NCBI GenBank assembly: GCA_007449985.2
Contig: VIIQ02000005.1
Location: 310,001-374,000, forward strand
Reading direction: 5' to 3'
DNA from: Desmodesmus armatus
Lineage: Eukaryota; Chlorophyta; Chlorophyceae; Sphaeropleales; Scenedesmaceae
DNA: 64,000 nucleotides
In this document: piece after piece, positions 16,121 through 28,594 of the stretch
Position numbering within the stretch: position 1 is the stretch's first letter
How the letters are laid out: the number at the start of each line of letters is the position of its first letter
Notes under the pieces: model-generated
What the model was told of the DNA's origin: nothing
The model's database searches: none
What the model saw: only the letters and a program-made list of their open reading frames with translations
Made by a program: the position numbers and the translations under genes

Positions 16121-19100
16121 GCCTCCTGTTGTTTAGGGCTGCCAAGAAGCGTTTTGATGAGGATGAGGAGTTCAAAGTGCGCGCGCGGGAGAACGTTACT
16201 CGCCTGCAGGTGCGCCCTGACGGGGAGGGGGGCAGGGGTGTAGGGGTGGGGCAGGAACCGAGGAAGGGCGGTGCCCAGCCAGGGACTGGGATGTGGGTGA
16301 CACACAAGGAATGCGAAGAGACATACGCAGCTGGCAATAGCAGAGCAGCAGCCGTTGCCATGAAGTGCCACTCAGTGGCATCACTGGGTGACAGCAGCTG
16401 CAGTGATGCTGCGGTCAGGACTGGTGACAGACAAGCTTTGAGCTGCAGTTGCTTCAATATATGGACTCGTAGCTTGTGGCCTTCCACCTTGCCACGAGAG
16501 GGAATTGCTTGTGCTGTGTAGGGTCGTGCGCGGCACTCCCCTGGTATGACACCTCTGTCGCTGCTTACCCACTGGCTGGCTGCCGGGCATGTCATGTTTG
16601 TCTCATCGCTGCCTCATCAACATGCTGTGTGGTCCTGCTCCTGCTGCTGCTTTTGCGTGCGTGTCTCTGTCTCTGTTGCTTTTCCCCCATCTCTGTCCCT
16701 GGCCCCCTCCCCTCCCTCAGTCTGGTGATGAGGAGTGCCTGGCTGCGTGGGGCCGCATCTGTGAGGCCAGCCGCAAGGAGTTCCAGGCCATATACGACAG
16801 GCTGGGAGTCACACTCACGGAACGCGGGGAGTCCTTCTACAACCCCATGCTCAACGGTGAGGGGGGGGGGGTACACGGCGGCGGGCGGACGGGGGGGGGG
16901 GGGGACATTGCCATGCAGCCTGTGCTGGCGGCCTCAACAGAAACCTGCACATCCGGGCCCAACATCACACTGCAGTCAACATATGGCCACAGTCTGAAAT
17001 AGGAGCAACATGTCAGCTAGGCTGTGCTGCTGACAGGGTGGGAGTCAGTGGTTGTGCGTAACGCAGGGGTCGTCCGCACGCCTCACCTTTCTCTCTCCCT
17101 TGACCCTGCTGCCACCCACTCCATGCATGCCCACCCCATAGCACTGACCTCACCCCCCTCTCTCCCCCCTGCTTCTCTTCCCTCAACCTGTCTGCCCCCC
17201 CCCCCCTGTCCTGCAGGCATTGTCGAGGAGTTGTCAGAGAAGGGAGTGTCTCAGCTGTCGGAGGGCGCCATGTGTGTGTTTGTGCCCGGCAAGGAGGTGC
17301 CCCTGATTGTGCAGAAGAGTGATGGTGGGTTTGGCTACGCCTCCACAGACATGGCCGCCCTCAAGCAGCGCATCAGTGATGAGAAGGCTGGACTGGATCA
17401 TCTACGTGACAGACGTGGGCCAGGCGGGACACTTTGACCTCGTGTTTGCAGCAGGACGACAGGTCGGCTGGCTGCCAGAGGAGGGAAGCAAGGAGGTGAG
17501 GGGGGTCACGGGGAAGGGGAGAGCTGATGCTGATAGGCTGATGGACCAATGGGAAAATTGTTTGAAAGGCTTCTCGTTGCAAGGTCCAGGTATTGTCAGT
17601 TTGCAGAGAGCTCACAAGACCTGCCTCTTGCAAGCAAGCCAGCATCACAGGGAGCTGAATGTATCTGAGCTGCCTTGCTTATGTGGGCCAGTACTGATGT
17701 GATGCTGGGCTAGGTGCCTGTGTGCTACAAGCTCACCCGTCTGGCCACTACTGCCCTTCTGCCTCTGACGATTCCGGCATGTCCCTGGTCTCACCTCCCC
17801 CCCCCCCACACCTGCCTCCAGGGTCCCTGTGTGAGTCACGTTGGTTTTGGTCTGGTGCTAGGTGAGGACGGCAAGAAGTTCAAGACCCGCTCTGGTGACG
17901 TGGTGCGGCTGGTGGAGCTGCTGGATGAGGCCAAGACACGCTGCAGGGAGTCAATCAGGACACGCAGGGAGGAGGTGAGGCGCAGGCACACAGCCACACA
18001 GCAGCAGTGCACCTGATGACAGGACGAGTCATCGTCTTTGCTGTGGTGTGCTGTGCAAGGCGTATATAAGGTACTGCTCTGTCATACATGATTGCTGAGA
18101 GCACCGTCTGTCAACATACAGGCGGTGCTGTCAGCAATCATGTATGAGAGGGCAGCACCATAGACACGCCTTGAACAGCCCCCAGGCTGGGGCTGTGTGC
18201 ATACACACCCAAGCAAATGCATCCTCTGTGTCAACACACAGCAGCAGCAACTGAGTGCGGCAATTTACACTAAGTGGCAGTCAGTTGGCGGTGTAGACCG
18301 CTGCCATATGGGCACCTGTGCCCGACAGCATGGGGTTCACAGCAGATGGTTGTACGGTGGTCCTGTGACCAGCAGGCAGGCAGCCTGCGCTCCCGTGCTG
18401 GCAACATCCCGACCCCACCCCATGTCTTCCATTGGCTGCGCTGCCTCCTGCCCGGTGACCCGTCTCTCTGCCCCCCTCTTTGATTCCACCATCCCCTTCC
18501 TCCCTGCTCGTGCCTCCCTGTTCTACGTTTCACCACCCTTGCCTTTTTCCGTGCTCCTGCTCCCTGCTCCTCCTCCCCCCCCCCCCTCCCCCCTTCCCAC
18601 CCCCCCCCTCCCCCCTTCCCACCCCCCCCCCCCCCCACCCCCCACCCCACCCCACCCCCTCAGGCTGGTGAGGACATTGATGAGGCTGAGCTGGAGGCTG
18701 CTGCGTGTGCCATGGGCTACGGGGCCGTCAAGTACGCCGACCTGCGCAACAGCCGCCTGACCAACTACAAGTTCAGCTTTGACACCATGCTGGCCCTCAA
18801 CGGCAACACAGCGGTGTACCTGCTGTACGCACACGCACGCATTGCCGGCATTGTGCGCAAGAGTGGTCGTGATGTGGAGGCGCTGCTGGCCGAGGGCAAG
18901 GCAGTATACCTGGAACACCCCAAGGAGCGGGAGCTGGCAGTGGCCATCTGCAAGGTGGGGGGGGGGTCGGAGGGTGGACGTGCAGGGGGCCAGGAGGGGA
19001 AGGAGCGGAATGGCCATCCCATGGGCAATTGCAATCTGCAAGGTGGTGGAGGGTGGTGGGGGAGGGGGGGGTGCTGGGGGTGCAGCTGCAGGGGGCGGGG

Positions 19101-19599
19101 GAAAAGAGTGGGTGGGGGGGGGGGCGGGAGTGCCCCCATTGGAGTGTCATCATGGCCTGGGGCACAGCAGCACAGCAGGTACAGGGTATCTAGTGCAGGT
19201 CGGTACGGCCTACAGCAGGGCAGTGGGCCTTTTGGGTTGCATCTTGGTGCCAAATACATTCAGCCAGGTGTCTGATGCAGTTTTGCATTGTTGTGGTTTT
19301 GACCCCCGCCCCCCTGACACGTGCCCCTGACAACCCCCCCCCTTCCCTGCCCCGCTGTGCGTGCGTTTGTTGCTGTGCAGTTCCCCGAGACCATTGAGGA
19401 CATGCTTGCTGAGCTGATGCCCAACAGGCTGACGGAGTACCTGTACAGCCTCAGTGAAGCCTTCAACGGCTTCTACACAGAGTGCAAGGTGCTGGGCAGC
19501 GAGCAGGAAGACAGCAGGCTGTTGCTGGTGGAGGCGACAGCGCGGATCATGCGGCAGTGCTTCAGCCTGCTGGGTATCACGCCGCTGTACCGGATTTGA
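14802..19599 (+). CDS. Arginyl-tRNA synthetase, probably dual-targeted
   Basis: Exons are 14802-15721, 16137-16209, 16721-16856, 17217-17495, 17822-17974, 18664-18954 and 19381-19599. This class I synthetase charges tRNA-Arg. The HIGH-type motif is HVGH near residue 240 ([10 protein letters not shown]); downstream are [50 protein letters not shown] and a C-terminal anticodon-binding domain ending [11 protein letters not shown]. There are three possible starts. ATG 15090 gives about 593 residues, the usual eukaryotic length. ATG 14802 or 14901 adds 96 or 63 residues rich in Ser, Ala and Arg, which resemble an organelle transit peptide, so alternative starts could serve cytosol and organelles. 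Exon 4 needs a one-base frame change near 17390-17396 (see findings); with it the product is 689 residues from 14802. Intron 5 carries a long hairpin and intron 1 a CTG repeat. Confidence 0.93.
16051..16120 (+). repeat. (CTG)23 microsatellite in ArgRS intron 1
   Basis: Seventy bases of uninterrupted CTG triplets, preceded by two shorter CTG blocks broken by TTTTG, end 16 bases before exon 2 (16137). The repeat stands where a polypyrimidine tract would normally be, so its length could affect acceptor use. Confidence 0.97.
18049..18180 (+). repeat. Long near-perfect hairpin in ArgRS intron 5
   Basis: The arms 18049-18112 and about 18117-18180 are inverted copies of some 64 bases with about ten mismatches spread along the stem. 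The centre is a perfect 17-bp block, TCATACATGATTGCTGA at 18082-18098 pairing with 18131-18147, then AGCACCG (18100-18106) pairing with 18123-18129, and a loop around TCAACAT. The fold lies inside the 689-base intron 17975-18663. Size and mismatch pattern resemble a microRNA precursor; a small fold-back or MITE-like element is the alternative. I see no clear target-site duplication. Confidence 0.85.
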
Positions 19600-20555
19600 A
19601 CTGTGTTGCTGCGTTGTGTGGGCTGTTCTGGGTGCTGTAACAATGTTTTGACCCCAAACATTGGACCCTGGGTTTGTGTGGTGGCAGGTATCTGGCACAG
19701 CCCTCCGGCCATGCATACACTGTATCATCTGGCCTGTACCGGTGAAAGGGTTCCAACGACATCTTGCTGGCTTCTTTGCACTCACAAGCAACTGAAGTAT
19801 CAGATCAGCCGGTCGTTTCTTCACAGACTAGTAAGTACACCGTTTCGGACGCCATGCATGGTATGCCTGTACGAGTTTGATTCCATTTCCTGTCCATCTA
19901 CTAGCCTCGCGCCCTTTGGAGCTTCATGTCGTTGAGGCCAGCAAGGACAGCCATTGTGCGCGAAGCACTCACCAACCGCCAGCAAACTGATAGTATTCGG
20001 TTGCCCATATTCACTGCCGGGATGCTGAGCTGCTCTGCCCTTCCAATGGCCCAATTGTATTGCAGACACACCATCACATGCAGCAGCAGCTACCTTCTGA
20101 TCACTAGGATGCACCAGCCTATCATCAGGAGTAACAGGTGCGCAAACTTGCCATCAAGTTCAACGTTCACACTCGTGTTGCTGCATGGTGCATGGACTTC
20201 CAAGGTTGCAATGTAGGTGTCTGAGTAGACATGCCCCCCCCCCTTCCACTGACAGCACGTGTGCATGTTGACTTGCACTGTGATTTTCGACCTTTGCAGA
20301 CTGTCCACTGACCCCAGCTGCCAGCAGATGACTTGTGCATATCCAAAACCACACCTAATAGAACGGCACAGCCAACGAAGAGGCAGAGGGCGCAAAGCTT
20401 AGTCAGCCTTGGACCTACATCGTCCACACTAGCAACCCACACACAAGTGGCACAACCACCCTCTTTCAGCAACCACTGGCCCTTCAACGACCGCAGCCAC
20501 TCCCAGTCACAGCACAGCACAGCAGGTTAGGGCCTCACAGGTCCTCACAGCAGTC
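19600..20555. other. Spacer between ArgRS and GTPBP1-type gene
   Basis: This is the 3' region of ArgRS followed by the upstream region of the next + strand gene. No coding gene is supported on either strand. Confidence 0.55.
19636..19640 (+). terminator. TGTAA poly(A) signal of ArgRS
   Basis: TGTAA, the usual poly(A) signal of chlorophyte green algae, occurs 37 bases after the ArgRS stop codon. A 3' UTR this short would be unusual, so a later signal could be used instead. Confidence 0.4.
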
Positions 20556-21690
20556 ATGTCAGGTCGATCCCACCACCGGGGCTTGCACCACCAGCAGCAC
20601 CCCAGTGCAGCAGCAGCTGATGCTGCAGGCTGGGTTGAGTCCATCAGTGCCCTCAACGACGAACACCCAGCCACAGCACTGCTGCTGGGAAGCCCTCCAG
20701 CCAACGGCAGCAGCAGCAACCCCCGCAGGGCCAGCAGTGGGGGAGGGGTGGAGGGCTCGCCCCGCACACCGCCCGCTGCGTCCCCGAGTGGTGTGTGTGA
20801 GGGGGTGCTGTCGCCTAGCAGTGGTGTTGGTGTGGGTGCGGCCAAGCTGAGCCCTGAGCAGGAGTTTGATGCGTCACTGGACCATGCAGTGGATGTCATG
20901 CTCACTGAGGTGGGGGGGGGGGGGCGGAGAAGGAGCCAGGAGCCAGGGGGGGGGGGGGGGGGGCTGGGGGAGGGGGTGCGAGCAAAGCGGGGCTGCGCCC
21001 GGGGGGGGGGGGGAGAGCCAAGGGGGAGGCGAGGGAGGAGGGTGGGAGCCATGATGGCCCCCCGGTCGACAGGTCAGGGGCGGACACATGTAGGCCCCTC
21101 TCTGCTGCACAAGGTTGCAGGCGGGGGAGGGGGGGTGCCTGCAGTTCTGCAGCCTCGTGCAGCAGGAGCTGGGGCCTGGCAGTGGTGCAGAGGATTCAGG
21201 CATGCTGTTATCTGCGAGCTTCACCTGCATGATTGCGTCATCACACATGTTCCTTGTCAGGCAGGCGCGGCCATGGGGTGGGTTGAGGACTTGTGCCCCT
21301 CTTTGCCCCTCTGTTGTGGCCTGGCATCAATGGCAGTGCAGTTTGTTCAGAGCTCCCGCACCTCCTCCTGCTGCTGCTGCTGCTGCCGTCGTATTCATGC
21401 TGTGCCAGGTGCACGCAGTTGGTGAGATGATGCTGGAGGTAGGTGCCCCCCACGGCTGGGGCCCTCAGCGTCTGTCTGCCGCCCAGCTGCAGGTGGTGCT
21501 GGACAGGCTCACTGCAGCAGCACAGGAGGGCAGCGCTGACGCCACACTGCTGCGCCAGGGAACAGCAGAGGTGCCGGCAGGAGGTGAGGGGGCAGGACAG
21601 CAGCAGGGGGTACCTGGTGATAGGGCCGGTGGCACCACCCTGCTGGGCAGCTGACAGCCAGCAGGTGTACATGCATACTGCTGTGCAGGC

Positions 21691-21743
<53 letters not shown>

Positions 21744-24700
21744 GGCCAGCCAGCCAGCAGGTGCTCATACATACTAGGTGTTCATACATACTGACATCAG
21801 TGAGTGAGCTCACTAAGCAGCCGCAACCAGCAGGCTCTGACTGGACACGGTGGCAGTGAGGCCTTGACAGTGACCGCCTGATGGTTGCCGACATGCTCAC
21901 AGCCTGCTGGGCAACAGAGTGCTGGCTGACACCTCTCGCTGCATCATAACAGGGTCCAGCATGTTGTTGAGGGTGTGAGCTGCTGGTGCCACTGGTGCGT
22001 GCAGGTGGTGGGGTGATGGTTGCGCACACTGCTGACGTGTTGGTTCGTCGGCGTGCGGGTGAGGGTGTGTGCCCCATGGAGGTTCGTGTGGCCATCATTG
22101 GCAACGTGGACAGCGGCAAGTCAACACTGGTGGGGGTGCTCACACGCAGCATGCTGGACGACGGCAGGGGGCTGGCACGAGGCAAGGTGAGGGGCAGCAG
22201 CAGGGGGGGGGGGAGGGTGGGAGGCGGGAGGGGAGGGGAGGGAGGGAGAAACGAAAGGGGAGGGGGGCAGCAGCTGTTGGGTCTCAGCAAGGCTGGCAGT
22301 CACAACCCACCGCCATGCAGCAACATAGCCATCCAGTATAACATCAGTTGCCACATGCTGTGCTATTTTCACACCAGAGCAACAGGGCACCACTGTGGTG
22401 CCACCCAGCCAGGACGGACTTTCCAGAGATATGCATGAGTGGCAGCCGTCACATGTCCATGCGTACCTGGAGGGCTGTCAGCTGTGCTGACCCTGCTGCA
22501 GGTGTTCAAGCACCACCATGAGGAGACGACAGGGCGCACCAGCAGCATTGGTCAGCACAACCTGTGTCTGGACAGCAAGGGACAGATATTGAATGACCCC
22601 CAGTTCAGGAACACCACGTGTGGCGAGTACGTGAAGCAGGCCAGCAAGGTGGTCACTCTCGTGGACCTCGCAGGTGGGTGTGTGTTAGCACAGGGATTAC
22701 TTGGCAAGCTAGCATACTATGGACATGTGTGTGTGTGGGGGGGGGGGGGGTGCAATATAGATGAGATGGGAGGTGGGGGGTAGGGTTGGAGGGAAACATG
22801 ATGAACATGACTGAGTGATGGTGTGGCATGCTGGGCAGAGAGAGGAAAGAGGGGAGAAGGAATGGTGGGGTGTGAGGCGCTGCTTCGCAGGATGTATCTG
22901 GGCGTCACTTGATGGTCACCTGTGGGTTATGACCTCCCAATAGCTTTGCCTCTGTTTGTGTTGCCACTTCCTGCTTTGGTGTGCAACGAGATGACATTTG
23001 GGGTCATGACGGTTGTGTGTGCTTGTTGCCTGCGTGTCTGTCTGTGCAGGGCATGAGAAGTACTTCCGCACCACTGCCTATGGCCTGACAGGTAGGCGCC
23101 GTTACACCAAGGAGCTGTTGCTACCAAGCCTGGTTGCCTTCTGCTGCAATTTGCAGGTTGGGGCAGCAGCAGGAGTTTGGCAGACTCAGCGGCTGTACTG
23201 CTGCAGCAGCAAGCACGGCTGGGATCTTGCTGTTGCAGCAGCAGTAAGCATGACTGGGTTGGCTCTGCTGGCATGTACAAACATGCTATGTTTGATGTAG
23301 TACATCAACGTCATCAGTGTACAGGGGTGGGTGTACCTTGCTTGCCGGTGTTTGTTAAGTCACACGTTTGTCTGCTCCGCCCTGCTGTTCCGCAGGCCAC
23401 CTGCCTGACTACGCGTGCCTGATTGTTGGTGCCAACATGGGTGTGGTGGGCATGTGCAAGGAGCACCTGGGTGTGGCCCTGGCCCTCAAGGTGCCGGTGT
23501 TCTTTGTGGTCACAAAGGTGGACATTGCACCAGAGCACGTGCTCAAGAACACAGTGCAGGTGAGGGGCAAGGGGAACCACGGCTTGGCAAGATGCGGTAC
23601 GGGGGAGGTATGTGCAGCACAGCTTGGTGATGAATGTTTCATGTGGTGATGCATGTGTGAGGTGCACACTACCAGTTTGCTGCTGTGTGGATCCCGGCGT
23701 GTAGTATGCTGCACCTGTACTGCCTGCTTCATCGTGAACAAGCTGTTGTTGCATCCCTATTTGGATTTACTCTGCTGCACCCCACCTCCTCTTTCTCCTC
23801 GTGTTCTCTCAGGCGCTTGCTTCCATCCTGAAGAAGCCTGGCGTGCGCAAGAAGCCCTACCTGGTGCGTGGGCGTGACGAGTGCATCACTGCCGCCCGCA
23901 ACATCACCACAGACAGCCTGGCACCCATCTTCCTCACATCAGCAGTCACAGGTGGGTGGGGGTGGCAGGCCAGGGCCTGACGGCCGCTGCAGCAGGTAGC
24001 TCGAAGGTGGCCTGTGGGCCCCTTTCAAGTACGCACAGCATGCACAAAATGGGTGCAAGATTGCACCCCAAACCACCCCAGGGCGCGGGGGTGGCATAGT
24101 GGTCCGCTCAATGTATTTTGCTGCCAAGCAGCCGGTGTCATGAAGTCCCTCCGTCGCTTCAACCTGCATGAAGGTTGGAACATGTCAACATGCCTATGCC
24201 AAGATGCCTCGATGTGTTCTCAGCCCACTGGTGGGATTACATCACATGCCTACATCGCTCTGCTGCTGTGTGCCGTCTGCTGCTGCTGTGGTCCCCCAAA
24301 CCCAGGCAAGGGTTTGGAGCTGGTGCGCCTGTTTTACAGTCTGCTGCCGCAGCGTCACCGCTGGGTGGAGGCGCAGGCACAGGCAGCAGTGTTCATCATC
24401 GACGAGACCTTCGCAGTGCCTGGTGTCGGCACAGTCGTGGCAGGTGGGCCTGGCTGGCTGGCTGTTGATTCGTCTCATTGACTCCTGTCAAAGTGTGACA
24501 CCATCATGTTGTGGTCAAAGGGTTGCTGTTGTATAGCTGCAGCTGTTGTACGGCTGCAGTTGTCAGCTGAAAGATATGTGATGAGTTTTCTCAGCAGGCC
24601 CCTTCCTGTCAGCTGCGGTGTTGTTGTTCAGTGAGAGGTCTTGTATAACTCTGCCATGCGGCTGGCCCTCCTGTCCGTGTGTTGCAGGGACTGTGAAGCG

Positions 24701-26216
24701 TGGTGTGATCAGCCCCAACACCAGCCTGCTGCTGGGGCCTGACATTGGTGACGGCAGCTTCAAGACAGCAGCCATCAAGTCCATCGTGAGTGCACACCTG
24801 GCTAGGGTGTTCCTAGGCCATGTAACTGTGCAGGTCAGACTTGCCAGGCAGCAGCCAAGTCCAGCAGCACATTTTTTTCTTTTTGGCAGTGCATCATGGC
24901 GCATGTATGCTTCTAGTGTGCCCTGCGCTGTCACACCAGACGAAGCCTGGTGGGTTGCTGACATCGACAGCCCGGCCTGGTCTTGCACAGCACCTGAGCT
25001 TATGGTGCTGTGCTGTTGTTGTTGTCCTTCCTGCCTGCCTGCCTGTTTGCCTGCCTGTCGTCAGCACTACAAGCGCCTGCCTGTGGGCCAGGTGGTTGCT
25101 GGCCAGACTGCTGCTCTGGCGCTCAAGAAGGTCAAGCGGCAACAGGTGCGGCACGGCAACGCGCACACCGGGAACACATGCATGCCTGTCCGAATGACCC
25201 CGTGCTGTAGGTGGCTGTACTCACAGTCAACCTCATGGCTTGACGCGAACCCGTGACAGTCCAGCAGGGTGCACCAGGCAGTCTGGCGGTTTGACTTTAC
25301 TCAGGATGCTTACTGGGCAGGGTCCTGTGGCCAGCTGTGGTGTGCAGCAGAGTTCACGGCCTGGCAGCATGCATGGATGTGTGTGGCGGATGCCCTCCTG
25401 CACACATGCCTCCTGTGCTGACCCCTCGCCTGCCCCCACCCCCTCCTCCCCTCTCCAGGTGCGCAAGGGCATGGTCCTGGTTGATGAGGTAGTGAAGCCT
25501 GTAGCCTCCTGGGAGTTTGATGCTGACATCGCCATCCTGACCCACTCCACCACCATCCAGCCGCGCTACCAGGCCGTCATCCACTGTGAGATCATCCGCC
25601 AGGCAGCCAGGGTGGTGGCCATGGACCACGAGAGACTGCGCAGCGGCGACAGGTGAGACACACAGGGGTGCGGGAGGAGGCCAGCTACACGGAGGGCGGG
25701 CCCTTGGCAGCGCTGCACCACTCGTGTTTTACATAGCACATAAGCTGTGTGCGTCGAATGTGTGCGTGAGCAGGCAAATTAGGCCTGTTTGTGCGGCGTA
25801 CTGTACCTTGTGGGCGGGCAGGTACTGGAGTGGCACAGCAGTAGGTCATGACTGAATCACTAACACTCCAGGGGAGCTTCAGCGCACTACACACACCCAC
25901 ACATGGCAGGGGCTCTTTATGCGGGCTGAGTGCGGTGTTCATGTTGTGTGCTGCTTGTGTGTTGTGCAGGGCGTGTGTGCGCTTCCGCTTCCTGCAGCGC
26001 CCTGAGTACATCATCCCAGGCACCCGCTTTGTGTTCCGTGAGGGGCGCACCAAGGGCATCGGGGTGGTGGTGGGCTGTGACCAAGGCCGCAACAGCAGCA
26101 GCGGAGGTGCAGCGGGCACCAGCAGCGCTGGCAGTGTCCCTCAGCAGGCTACGGGGCAGGGCAGCTCCTCAGGCCACCACAGGGGCCGGCAGCAGCAGGC
26201 CACTGCAGGCAGCTGA
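20556..26216 (+). CDS. GTPBP1: GTPBP1/GTPBP2-type translational GTPase
   Basis: Twelve exons join in phase to 661 residues (human GTPBP1 has 669): 20556-20909, 21409-21583, 22005-22186, 22502-22673, 23050-23091, 23396-23559, 23813-23951, 24306-24443, 24688-24785, 25065-25145, 25459-25652 and 25970-26216. The first 120 residues are Ser/Gly/Pro-rich. The GTPase domain has G1 GNVDSGKST (about 208-216), a switch I region with GRTSSIG, G3 DLAGHEKYF, G4 TKVD (about 348) and G5 TSAVTG. EF-Tu-like domains 2 and 3 follow ([50 protein letters not shown]). The C-terminus is a Gln/Gly/Ser-rich tail. In animals GTPBP1 and GTPBP2 are linked to ribosome rescue and mRNA turnover in the cytosol; which member this equals is not decidable here. 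The short exon 23050-23091, carrying [14 protein letters not shown], is well supported by phase and motif. Confidence 0.95.
21692..21759 (+). repeat. (CCAG)n tetranucleotide repeat in GTPBP1 intron 2
   Basis: About 17 units of CCAG, interrupted once by GCCGG near the 3' end and preceded by a matching GGCCGG. Just downstream, a unit of about 18 bases (GTGCTCATACATACTAG / GTGTTCATACATACTGA) occurs twice in tandem. Confidence 0.95.
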
Positions 26217-28594
26217 CGCAACCACTGGCTGATGTAGGGCTCAGGGGCGCGCTGGGCTGTGTGGACTTGTAGAGCTTTCTTTTCATTAGTTGATGTGGCA
26301 AGTTGACGAATCTCCTTCACAATGGACTCTGTGGCTGGTGGCAGCCATTGTGTCATGCTATGTGGGGATGTGATTGTGGTGCGGCGGCAGCTTTGCTGCA
26401 TGTCTTGCTGAGCAGTACATGGGCAAGTTCTGCTGGTGACGTGGTGTATTTGCTGTAGTGTGCTGAAGTGTACATTATGGGGCTGACGGCTTGGAAGCAT
26501 CTGTTGCAAACATCCTGCCCAGCAGTGATGCTGTTGTCAAGTGGTTGTAAAACTTGCATGTAATTGGATCTTCGGGATCTTACAGCCCTAGATTATCCAC
26601 CTGATGTTTGTGGCTAGCTCACAATCCACACGGTACACCTTGTGACCCATGGGTGGGTGAGGTGGTCGTGGAATGTGAAGAGTGGGAAACCTTGAGCAAC
26701 CATGGACTAACAGCAAAGTTTGTTTACAAACAACAGACATGGCAGTACAACGACTGCAGTGGAGGACACAGGTGTCACTTGCTGTTGCTCATGTGGCTGA
26801 AGCGAACGACGACACGCACCCCCCTTTGGTCTGGACGCCTTCTATTGTACTGTGAGGTTGCTTTGTTAGGCTTTCGTTGCCTGGGGTGGCGGTGGGGGAC
26901 CCAGTGCTAGTTACATTGTGTTCTGTGTTCCCATCTTTGTGTGTTCCCAGTGTCTCCACAGGAAATCTTGCTACCTCCCCGGTTCCGGGCACTGTCTCAC
27001 GCACCCCTCCATAATCACAACGCATTGGTCCAGCCAGCGCACGACAATGTTGGCTGTAGCTGCCAGCACAGCGGCCGCGTCACCTTGCCACCAGCAATGA
27101 ACCTTCCATCAGCCGCGGGACCAAGCAGCTGTCACTGGCCGTATCACCAAGTGCCACCACAGGCAGCGCTGCAACCAGGTTGTGTTTGGTTGCTGCAGCA
27201 CCCCGTTGGGATGGACAGATGATGGACACCCATCAACGCCACAAGCTGTACCAATGCAGCAACATGTGTCACAGCCACGCCCCTGCCTTGTGAGCTTGAA
27301 TGTGCAAGCCACACTGCATGCAAGTCACCCCCTGCTAGAGTCAAATAAAACAAGTCAAGATGTGAGCAACTTCTAGTAGCAGAAAGGCTGGTCAATCTAG
27401 CCTGCATGGCGACACGATGTCAACAACAATCAGCTCGTGCACCGCCACTCACTGCGGCCGTGCATACTGTGCAAGTGTCACTAGGTACCAAATTCAGGCC
27501 CAGTTGGCTCACAATGCGACACCTGGAAGCCTGCCGGCCCAAGCACTGTACTACTAGTAGCACCAAAACACACACTCACAGGTAGTGCTGGGCAAACCCA
27601 GCAACAACAGTAACCTTATACAAATCAGGAGCCTGCCTGCCACATGTGTTGAGGCACCCCTGCGTGACAATCAGCAAACGAGCAGATAGGGACTCACCCA
27701 CACCTTGTTGCACGGCATGCCAGTGGCACATCACAACTGCACCCTGCTTGCCCCTGTCCTGCCCATGTGCCACAACCAAAGCACCCAGTCCCAACCCACA
27801 TCAGGTTGTGTGCTGCATGGTGTTAGTACCACCTTGGCTCGTCAGCATGCAGTTGTGCATACTGTGAGGGGCTTGGTCAACACGCTATGTTGGAACGACA
27901 CAACTCACCCCACAGCACCCACTGCAGAAGGCAGGAAACAGCACAAGCATGCAGGCGGGTTGACAGCCAAGGCCCTGCACAGGTGGGGTGTGATGGAACC
28001 CAAAGAGGAAACCACAGGCTGCTGGCACCGCACCATACCAAGCTGCGCGGTCTCGCCCCAAACCTGCAGACAAACCTGCAGACTTAGGCCGTATATCAAG
28101 CTGCCTGCTGCACACACAGTCACAGCGCTGCAGGCACACCTACGACTCCCCAGTACAAACACACAAGCTGCCGGCATTGAGCCAACTTGGGCAGCCAGCA
28201 CAAACTGTCCACCACCAACACAATCAACACATTCACCGCTGCCGGACATGTCAGGTGCTGCATAAGTAAAGCCTGACTGTGTAGGCGGCGCAAGTCAAAC
28301 ACAGTCAAAGAATGTAAGCAACTAACACAGCAACCCCAGCCAGAAGCCCAGTTGGTTCGTGCTCAACAGCTGATCCGCTAGTTTGACACCCGCCCGCTAG
28401 TTAAGGGACGCCGCTTGGGCAGCGGCCCCCTGCAACTTCAACGCACAACTTCCCACACCCCTCCTGAAAGAGGAGGCTTTGCCACTGAGACCAAACATAT
28501 AGAACCCCAGCAACCAGATTCAAAGGAACTCCCATATGTGTGCTGCCCCCAACCTTGCAGCAGCCTGCACTCCCGGCGTGACACCCCATGCCGC
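26217..28594. other. Long convergent intergenic region, no gene supported
   Basis: About 2.4 kb lie between the stops of two genes that face each other. The open frames here lack family motifs and have no exon chain that joins in phase. A + strand TGTAA at 26546-26550 fits the poly(A) site of the GTPBP1 gene. A noncoding transcript or a diverged repeat cannot be excluded. Confidence 0.5.

Noticed and set aside
21439..21486. Possible 48-base intron in GTPBP1 exon 2 (GTAGGT...CCCAG)
   Set aside because: The frame is open through it and it is shorter than any other intron here; kept as coding, though its removal would also stay in frame.
21241..22290. Minus-strand frame of 349 codons
   Set aside because: It covers GTPBP1 introns and exon 2 to 3 in antisense, including the CCAG repeat read as a Gly/Trp/Leu/Ala repeat. 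Not a gene.
27905..28249. Minus-strand frame of 114 codons in the long convergent gap
   Set aside because: Cys/Val/Gly-rich without domain signs; no exon partner in phase was found.
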